64,000 bases of DNA from Candidatus Poribacteria bacterium (GTDB lineage: Bacteria > Poribacteria > WGA-4E > WGA-3G), in NCBI GenBank assembly GCA_022819945.1, contig JAJEGI010000115.1, forward strand, positions 1 to 64,000. The letters are read 5' to 3'. Below, piece after piece: positions 59,473 to 64,000 of this stretch (positions are counted from its first letter, which is position 1; each line of letters starts with the position of its first letter). A program made the translations under genes and the position numbers. A model generated the notes under the pieces. That model was not told the DNA's origin and made no database searches. It saw only the letters and a list, made by a program, of their open reading frames with translations.

Positions 59473-60246
59473 TTAGGATTGTCTTAGTTTTTCGATCTCT
59501 GCTTCTGGAATGCCTGTTGTTCTTGCGATGACCTCGGTGCTTAATCCTTCACTAATCATTGCGCGTGCAATCTTTTCCTTTTCCCGCTGCATCACATCTA
59601 TTAAGGTGTCCTCCCAAGACTCTTCATCTTTGAGTACCCTGCGCTCCGCTGGCGAAATGTTGTCCAATTTAACTGCATCAATCACCCTCTCGAAAATCGG
59701 GGAGTTATAGCGACTCTCGTCCATCTCTCCATCCAGAGAATCCAGCACGAGTTCCAACCACGCTTTGATGCCAGACGGGGTCTTATCGTTGACCATACGC
59801 GGGACCACAAATACAAGTTGATGCGGATAGACATCGACTTTGCGGCTAAATTCGTTGACCGGATTGAAATCTGTGATAGCCACACTAAAGTCAATTGCAT
59901 CCTCGCTATAAGGACTCGTTAAGACAACAATCGTGTAAACTGTCCGATCAAACTGATACGCCTTGCTATTTTTCACCTGCCGATGATAATAGCGGGAACG
60001 ATCACGAAAGTTGCGTTCTCTGACGTGTTGTATCTCAACCACAATACGAGATTCTGGATCCTCAGCAAACAAATCGTATTCAATATCGACCTGTCCGATA
60101 GGTTCAAGGAATTTGTACCCGCGATGCACCTCATCGGTATGGAATTTGATACCTAAAACGTCTTCGACGAATTGACAGAAGATCTCGGGTTGACCGAACG
60201 CTTTTTTAAATGCAGTATCGTATCGTAACGGAACAACTTGCGCCAT
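59473..60246 (-). CDS. Rpn-family / PD-(D/E)xK transposase-like nuclease
   Basis: A 257-residue protein of the recombination-promoting nuclease type. DTAFKKAFG opens it, QVDIEYDLFAED and RIVVEIQ supply the Asp and Glu-x-Gln of a PD-(D/E)xK core, and the acidic C-terminus ends in the STEVIARTTGIPEAEIEKL helix-turn typical of the group. These proteins are multicopy and their natural role is unclear. AAGGA lies 7 bases before the ATG. It is intact, unlike the relative at 34435-35340, and is 13 bases upstream of the methyltransferase stop region on the same strand. Confidence 0.82.
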   Translation of the reverse strand: MAQVVPLRYDTAFKKAFGQPEIFCQFVEDVLGIKFHTDEVHRGYKFLEPIGQVDIEYDLFAEDPESRIVVEIQHVRERNFRDRSRYYHRQVKNSKAYQFDRTVYTIVVLTSPYSEDAIDFSVAITDFNPVNEFSRKVDVYPHQLVFVVPRMVNDKTPSGIKAWLELVLDSLDGEMDESRYNSPIFERVIDAVKLDNISPAERRVLKDEESWEDTLIDVMQREKEKIARAMISEGLSTEVIARTTGIPEAEIEKLRQS

Positions 60247-60259
60247 ATTGTAGTCCTTT

Positions 60260-61039
60260 TCATACTATTTTCTGAATCAAATATTTTCCCGACTCAAGTC
60301 GGTCAAGTGCGAATTCATAATACGCTGGCACAATCTCAAAACCTATGTAGTGCCGTCCCTTTATTTTGCTGACAACAGCAACCTGCCCAGAGCCTAAAAA
60401 CGGATCTAAAACGACATCGCCTTTTTCGCTGGAATAATCAAGAATTTTATCAATAAGCTCAGCGGGCAGCTTCGTTGGCGTTTTGATCGCGCCTTGCCAA
60501 TACTCTCTCTTAATTTCCCAGACATCCTCTTTATCTTTGTAGTGTGCCGACCCTCCGCTTTCAGTCTTTGCATCTTTATCAAATCGGCGATAGGGATAAA
60601 ACTTTCGTTTCTTATCGTTTTTGCACACGAAAAGACAGTGGTAGTGAGAAGTTACGTACCTACGTTTGGTAACAACGCCAAACTGATATTTCCAAATTAG
60701 GTGATTGACCGTCGTAAGTTCGCATAAATCGATCGCTATTAAGAGGTCCTTTAGGTGATTCCAACCGGAGAAGATATACATACTGCCGGAATCTTTTAGC
60801 ACTCTCGTCGCAGCGGAAAGCCAGTTAAGCGTAAAAGCAAGGTAATCACTTCCCTTGACTTCATTGTAACCTTCAAGGACGCGACTCCCTTTTCGATTGT
60901 AGTTGTGGCGAGTCGCTTTGAAGTCGATGGCAAAAGGCGGATCCGTTATGATGAGGTCAACACATTCCTCCGGCATTTCGGACATCAACTTAACGCAGTC
61001 ACCCTGCTTGATAGTGTCAATGTATTCAGGCTGGTTCAT
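60260..61039 (-). CDS. Site-specific DNA methyltransferase (beta class, short)
   Basis: A 259-residue adenine-N6/cytosine-N4 methyltransferase. DPPF (33-36) precedes DPFLGSG (212-218), the beta-class order. The short length leaves a small target-recognition region. No restriction endonuclease is adjacent, and the Rpn-like gene 13 bases downstream is not a known restriction partner. AAGGAA lies directly before the ATG. It follows the mannonate dehydratase-like gene by 18 bases. Confidence 0.9.
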   Translation of the reverse strand: MNQPEYIDTIKQGDCVKLMSEMPEECVDLIITDPPFAIDFKATRHNYNRKGSRVLEGYNEVKGSDYLAFTLNWLSAATRVLKDSGSMYIFSGWNHLKDLLIAIDLCELTTVNHLIWKYQFGVVTKRRYVTSHYHCLFVCKNDKKRKFYPYRRFDKDAKTESGGSAHYKDKEDVWEIKREYWQGAIKTPTKLPAELIDKILDYSSEKGDVVLDPFLGSGQVAVVSKIKGRHYIGFEIVPAYYEFALDRLESGKYLIQKIV

Positions 61040-61057
61040 TTCCTTCTCTATCCATTT

Positions 61058-62023
61058 CTACGTCGCCATCAAGATTTCAAGGAACGCCGTCATGTATCCG
61101 ATCGCATACGCGCGGCCCCGGTGTCCCCAACCTGTATCATCTACGATGTGTGGGACATGGTCAGTAATCATGAAGCCTGTGAAGCCGACCTCTTTCAGCG
61201 TCCGCATCACATCAAACATATCGCAATTGCCGGTGTCAACAAAGGATTCAGCAAATTTCGGAACATGACCTTCCACGTCGCGGAAGTGAACGTAGAAAAT
61301 CTTGTCGCGTTCTCCGAAATAGCGGATCGCATCCGTGACACCCGGTCCCATCTCCGACCAAGAGCCGACACAGAAATCGAGTCCATGTATCGGACTGTCA
61401 GCGATCTCCATGCCGCGCTTAAAACCTTCAAAGTTGCGGAACAGGCGCGGCACGCCTGCAAGAATTTCGACAGGCGGATCATCGGGGTGAAGTGCCAGTT
61501 TAACGCCCGCCTCTTCAGCAACAGGCAAGATGGCACTCATGTAATACTCGTAATTCTCCCACATCTCGGCTTCAGTGAAAACGCGTCCATGGGATAAGGG
61601 AGCGTCTTTAACTTCGTCCATATCAAAACTGGTAACCTCAGCACCGCCTCGACCGGGTGTGGTGCGGGAAGTCCGCCAGACGCCGCTCGGCATCCAGTGG
61701 TATCCGAAGATTTCAACGCCAGCCTTACCGATATTACGAATCGTCGTTGCCATATTCTCAATCTGTTCATCACGACCCGGCAGACCGAGCATCGCTTTGT
61801 CGTAAAATGGGACAGGCACGTTTTCAAGTGCCGCCAACCGTAAGCCAACCGCTTCAACCTCTGTCCGAAGTTGCAAGATGTCCTCATACTCCCATCGCTC
61901 CGTACCGGGAAGTCGTGGCGTATTGAGCAAGACATCCTCAACACCGAGTTGTTTGATGAATTTCAACCGTTCTTCACTAAGTTCACTGAATTGACCTAAA
62001 CCGAGACGCATTTTCCGGGTCAT
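61058..62023 (-). CDS. Mannonate dehydratase (UxuA)-like protein
   Basis: A 321-residue TIM-barrel protein with strong similarity to UxuA-type D-mannonate dehydratases, which act in hexuronate breakdown. Visible landmarks are LALHPDDPP, LDFCVGSWSEMG, FYVHFRDVEG and the HVPHI end, which hold the His/Asp/Cys metal-site residues. The protein is shorter than E. coli UxuA. The ATG at 62023 has GGAG 6 bases upstream; the longer upstream reading is unsupported. Confidence 0.83.
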   Translation of the reverse strand: MTRKMRLGLGQFSELSEERLKFIKQLGVEDVLLNTPRLPGTERWEYEDILQLRTEVEAVGLRLAALENVPVPFYDKAMLGLPGRDEQIENMATTIRNIGKAGVEIFGYHWMPSGVWRTSRTTPGRGGAEVTSFDMDEVKDAPLSHGRVFTEAEMWENYEYYMSAILPVAEEAGVKLALHPDDPPVEILAGVPRLFRNFEGFKRGMEIADSPIHGLDFCVGSWSEMGPGVTDAIRYFGERDKIFYVHFRDVEGHVPKFAESFVDTGNCDMFDVMRTLKEVGFTGFMITDHVPHIVDDTGWGHRGRAYAIGYMTAFLEILMAT

Positions 62024-62081
62024 CGTTGTCTCCTTTGTGAATCCAAATTCGCTAAGTTTTTCCTGAACTTCCAAATATTGG

Positions 62082-62315
62082 GGTTCCGTTCCGATTTGTC
62101 CGATGTCCAAATCGGGTTTCTGACTTATAGTAGATTCCGTAATTACCTATACACGCATATCGTCGTGTGAACTGTGAAGTTTTGTATCCCGATAGCACAG
62201 GCTAACAGCCTATGCTACACAAGAATCGTAAGCGCAACCAACGGGCGCGCTGGATAAACGGTGAAGCCCGTTTTTGGAACGGAGACTCTGACCGAACCGC
62301 AAGGTAATATAAAAA
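62082..62315 (+). repeat. Repeat-filled gap with an orphan ribosome-binding leader
   Basis: From the left: the 62082-62124 copy of the 44465-44508 repeat; the 17-base motif CCGTAATTACCTATACA (62147-62163, also 517-533); a 10-bp stem palindrome AGCACAGGCT/AGCCTATGCT (62194-62216); and GACCGAACCGCAAGGTAATA (62288 on), like the leader of the ceramidase-like gene at 44580-44605. No gene follows the leader on the plus strand here. Confidence 0.6.
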
Positions 62316-62765
62316 TCAAAATTGCTTGTCGCTATCCAATAGAATGGTGACGGGACCGTCGTTAATGAGTTGCACATCCATCATCGCCTGAAACGTGCCA
62401 CCTTGTGTCGGGATATGCTGCTGTTTTAGGAGGGCGATGAACTGCTCATAAAGCGTGTTCGCGACTTCGGGGCGGGCAGCATTAATAAAACTCGGTCGCC
62501 GTCCTTTACGACAATCACCGTAGAGCGTGAATTGCGAGACGACGAGCGCAGCACCTCCTGTTTCAAGGAGCGAAAGATTCATTTTGCCGTCTTCATCTTC
62601 AAAAATACGCAAGTTAGCGATTTTGTTGGCGATATATTCCAGTTGCGTGGCAGTATCGTCACGCGCAACGCCGAGGAAGACAAGCACCCCTGCCTCAATC
62701 TCGGAAACGCGTTCACCATCTACCGTAACACTGGCAGATTTAACACGCTGAACGACTGCTCTCAT
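62316..62765 (-). CDS. dtd: D-aminoacyl-tRNA deacylase
   Basis: A 149-residue homodimeric proofreading enzyme that removes D-amino acids from tRNA. The SQFTLYGD motif is at 77-84 and the Gly-Pro of NDGPVT (135-140) forms the chiral-selective cross-subunit site. Length and ends match the family. Its AAGGAAAA ribosome binding site belongs to a repeated leader shared with sdhB. It stands alone. Confidence 0.96.
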   Translation of the reverse strand: MRAVVQRVKSASVTVDGERVSEIEAGVLVFLGVARDDTATQLEYIANKIANLRIFEDEDGKMNLSLLETGGAALVVSQFTLYGDCRKGRRPSFINAARPEVANTLYEQFIALLKQQHIPTQGGTFQAMMDVQLINDGPVTILLDSDKQF

Positions 62766-62852
62766 CTTTTTAATTTTCCTTGCGGGTAAATAACGCGGTT
62801 TAAGGCCTTGACGTTTTCTGTGTTCGAGCCGTCCTCCACTACGTTACGGACG
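62766..62852 (-). repeat. Leader repeat of dtd
   Basis: On the minus strand GTCCGTAACGTAGTGGAGGA leads after about 45 bases to CCGCAAGGAAAATTAAAAAG and the dtd ATG. The same order precedes sdhB (GTCCGAAGCGTAGTGGAGGA ... CCGCAAGGAAAG). The genes are unrelated, so the leader is a repeated unit. Confidence 0.65.
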
Positions 62853-62933
62853 ACTGATTAGTTGATATCAAACGGGGATGGACTCTGATTGTGAGATACT
62901 GCTTGCATCTTCACGAATTCTCCTTTTTTATTC

Positions 62934-63956
62934 CTAAAACAGCAAATTCTCACCGCCAAGTGTCTGTGCTTTCTCGCCACCGAAGGTTAGATTGAATTGG
63001 AAGCCGGGACGACTGTTGAACCCAAGTTGGAATGCAAGCGTATCTGAAACCTCATAGCGGAATGCGAGTCCAAAGAGATTTTTCAGATGCATACCGGCAT
63101 ACGCGAGTTCACGTGAGAAATCACCTGTCAGCCGCATATTATCTGCAATAGCAACTTCACCGCCCAACTGCCAATTGAACCGAAAAAAGTCCGTTGTTTT
63201 CAGCGACTTTGACGTTAAGAAAACGCCGACACCGGCATGGACTTTGAAAAGGCTGCCTAACCTTTGGGTACCGACCATATAGGTGTTAATTCCAAAAAAC
63301 GGAAATCCGTCGGCAGGACTATAGTCGAGGAATTCATTGTCGGAATTAAGTTGATCGTCGGCAGTGAAACCGACCTGTACATCACCGCCCATAGAGATGC
63401 TCGGTAAGTTATCATTTCGATCCGGTTTGATGTTATACTTTAGCCCGATAACACCCTCAAATAGAGATTGATCATAAACGCGGCGATCAGCGGTTGGGTC
63501 GATGTCGGTCTCTTCAGCAACACTATAGAAATCGTAAACGATTTTCTGTGCACCGCCTGTCGAAAACGTGCCGCCCAGTACGAGGTCGAGTTCATCGGTT
63601 AAGCCGTAATTGAATCTGACTGGCACGAGGAAGGTTTCGACTTGGAGTGATACGCGATGAAGTTCGTCAAATCCGCCGATATTTACGTTTTGCCGATGCT
63701 CCGATCCCACCGTGTCTTCTGCGTACTGAAGGAGCCCAAACGAGGTGCTCGAACCCCCTTTGCCGACCGGTTCCGCAGTCTGAATGGTACTCAGATGTGG
63801 GACGGCTGGCAATTGTGCTGCGAGTGGCGATGCCATGCTTATAAAAAGCAGACCACAGATCATATATATGAAGACTTGTATGTTGTGCTGTCTCTTTTTT
63901 TCGGCGTAACTTATCCGTCTCCACCGAAAATTTGATCCAGAAAAGTTAGTGTGCAT
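62934..63956 (-). CDS. Outer-membrane beta-barrel candidate
   Basis: A 340-residue exported protein. A long basic N-region and a hydrophobic core end at PLAAQ, a good signal peptidase site near residue 48. The mature part is rich in alternating aromatic/glycine strands (TSFGLLQYAED, VPVRFNYGLTD, FQFNLTFGGE) and resembles OmpA-like or transporter-type barrels of about a dozen strands. The extreme C-terminus LLF ends in Phe, as many barrels do. The function is unknown. AAAGGA lies before the ATG at 63956; the promoter lies near or beyond the window end. Confidence 0.7.
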   Translation of the reverse strand: MHTNFSGSNFRWRRISYAEKKRQHNIQVFIYMICGLLFISMASPLAAQLPAVPHLSTIQTAEPVGKGGSSTSFGLLQYAEDTVGSEHRQNVNIGGFDELHRVSLQVETFLVPVRFNYGLTDELDLVLGGTFSTGGAQKIVYDFYSVAEETDIDPTADRRVYDQSLFEGVIGLKYNIKPDRNDNLPSISMGGDVQVGFTADDQLNSDNEFLDYSPADGFPFFGINTYMVGTQRLGSLFKVHAGVGVFLTSKSLKTTDFFRFNWQLGGEVAIADNMRLTGDFSRELAYAGMHLKNLFGLAFRYEVSDTLAFQLGFNSRPGFQFNLTFGGEKAQTLGGENLLF

Positions 63957-64000
63957 TGACTTATCCTTTAGAGTTATATTGTTAGCTGAAACCATTTGTG

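Noticed and set aside
1-64000. tRNA or rRNA genes
   Set aside because: No T-arm/anticodon-arm arrangement or rRNA core sequence was seen in the intergenic stretches. The left-edge promoters may serve such genes outside the window.
1-64000. CRISPR array
   Set aside because: Repeats here are either a two-copy tandem block, dispersed palindromes or a coding 12-base repeat. None shows regular repeats with unique spacers.

Overview
The window is about 64 kb of bacterial chromosome. The gene content suggests an uncultured marine or sponge-associated bacterium of the Candidatus Poribacteria type: many Gfo/Idh/MocA oxidoreductases, phytanoyl-CoA dioxygenase-like proteins, secreted LamG/CBM9 proteins, sugar-isomerase TIM barrels, a DUF6785-like membrane protein, and short palindromic or dispersed repeats between genes. 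No rRNA gene is present, so this placement is an inference from gene families.

Layout. 1-793: a duplicated block with consensus sigma-70 promoters firing leftward out of the window. 794-2956: rpmE and rho, with a long rho leader. 3105-10275: a TPR lipoprotein, a Gfo/Idh/MocA enzyme and a three-gene succinate dehydrogenase (sdhC-sdhA-sdhB). 10461-13342: two gene remnants, then an atypical kinase / PhyH / NAD-epimerase operon. 13507-17603: an AAA ATPase with a nuclease domain and a WD40 protein, separated by a duplicated WD40 3' end and repeat elements. 17860-24244: HIT protein, L-rhamnose isomerase, Gfo/Idh/MocA, a HigBA-like toxin-antitoxin pair, hydrolase, acetoacetate-decarboxylase-like protein and SDR. 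24424-33306: orphan antitoxin, membrane proteins, a DNA methyltransferase, and secreted CBM9 and LamG proteins that share a C-terminal tail. 33316-41073: five close tandem Gfo/Idh/MocA paralogs plus a sixth, divergent one, with a broken Rpn-like nuclease gene inside the array. 41121-48612: HAD phosphatase, solute-binding lipoprotein, luciferase-like oxidoreductase, ceramidase-like protein and a cadherin/lamin-tail surface protein. 48739-52934: an unusual operon of a membrane pentad-repeat protein, a secreted M16 peptidase, and an ECF sigma factor fused through one membrane helix to a second M16 domain that has lost its catalytic motif. 53415-62023: three sugar isomerase/epimerase TIM barrels, an alpha-barrel protein, a 2-keto-acid decarboxylase, a nuclease-like protein, a second DNA methyltransferase and a mannonate dehydratase-like protein. 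62316-63956: dtd and an outer-membrane beta-barrel candidate.

How the genes work together. Much of the window fits breakdown of complex carbohydrates. Secreted carbohydrate-binding and LamG proteins would act outside the cell. L-rhamnose isomerase, a mannonate dehydratase-like enzyme, several isomerase/epimerase barrels and at least eight Gfo/Idh/MocA dehydrogenases would process deoxy sugars and uronic acids. Succinate dehydrogenase provides respiration.

The best candidate for an undescribed system is the sigma factor fused to an M16 pseudopeptidase beside an active M16 peptidase. M16B peptidases commonly work as active/inactive pairs, so the pair may form a periplasmic protease-sensor joined covalently to a sigma factor. 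A second candidate is the C-terminal tail (consensus KL-x-x-x-WG-x-[LI]-K) shared by secreted proteins of different folds.
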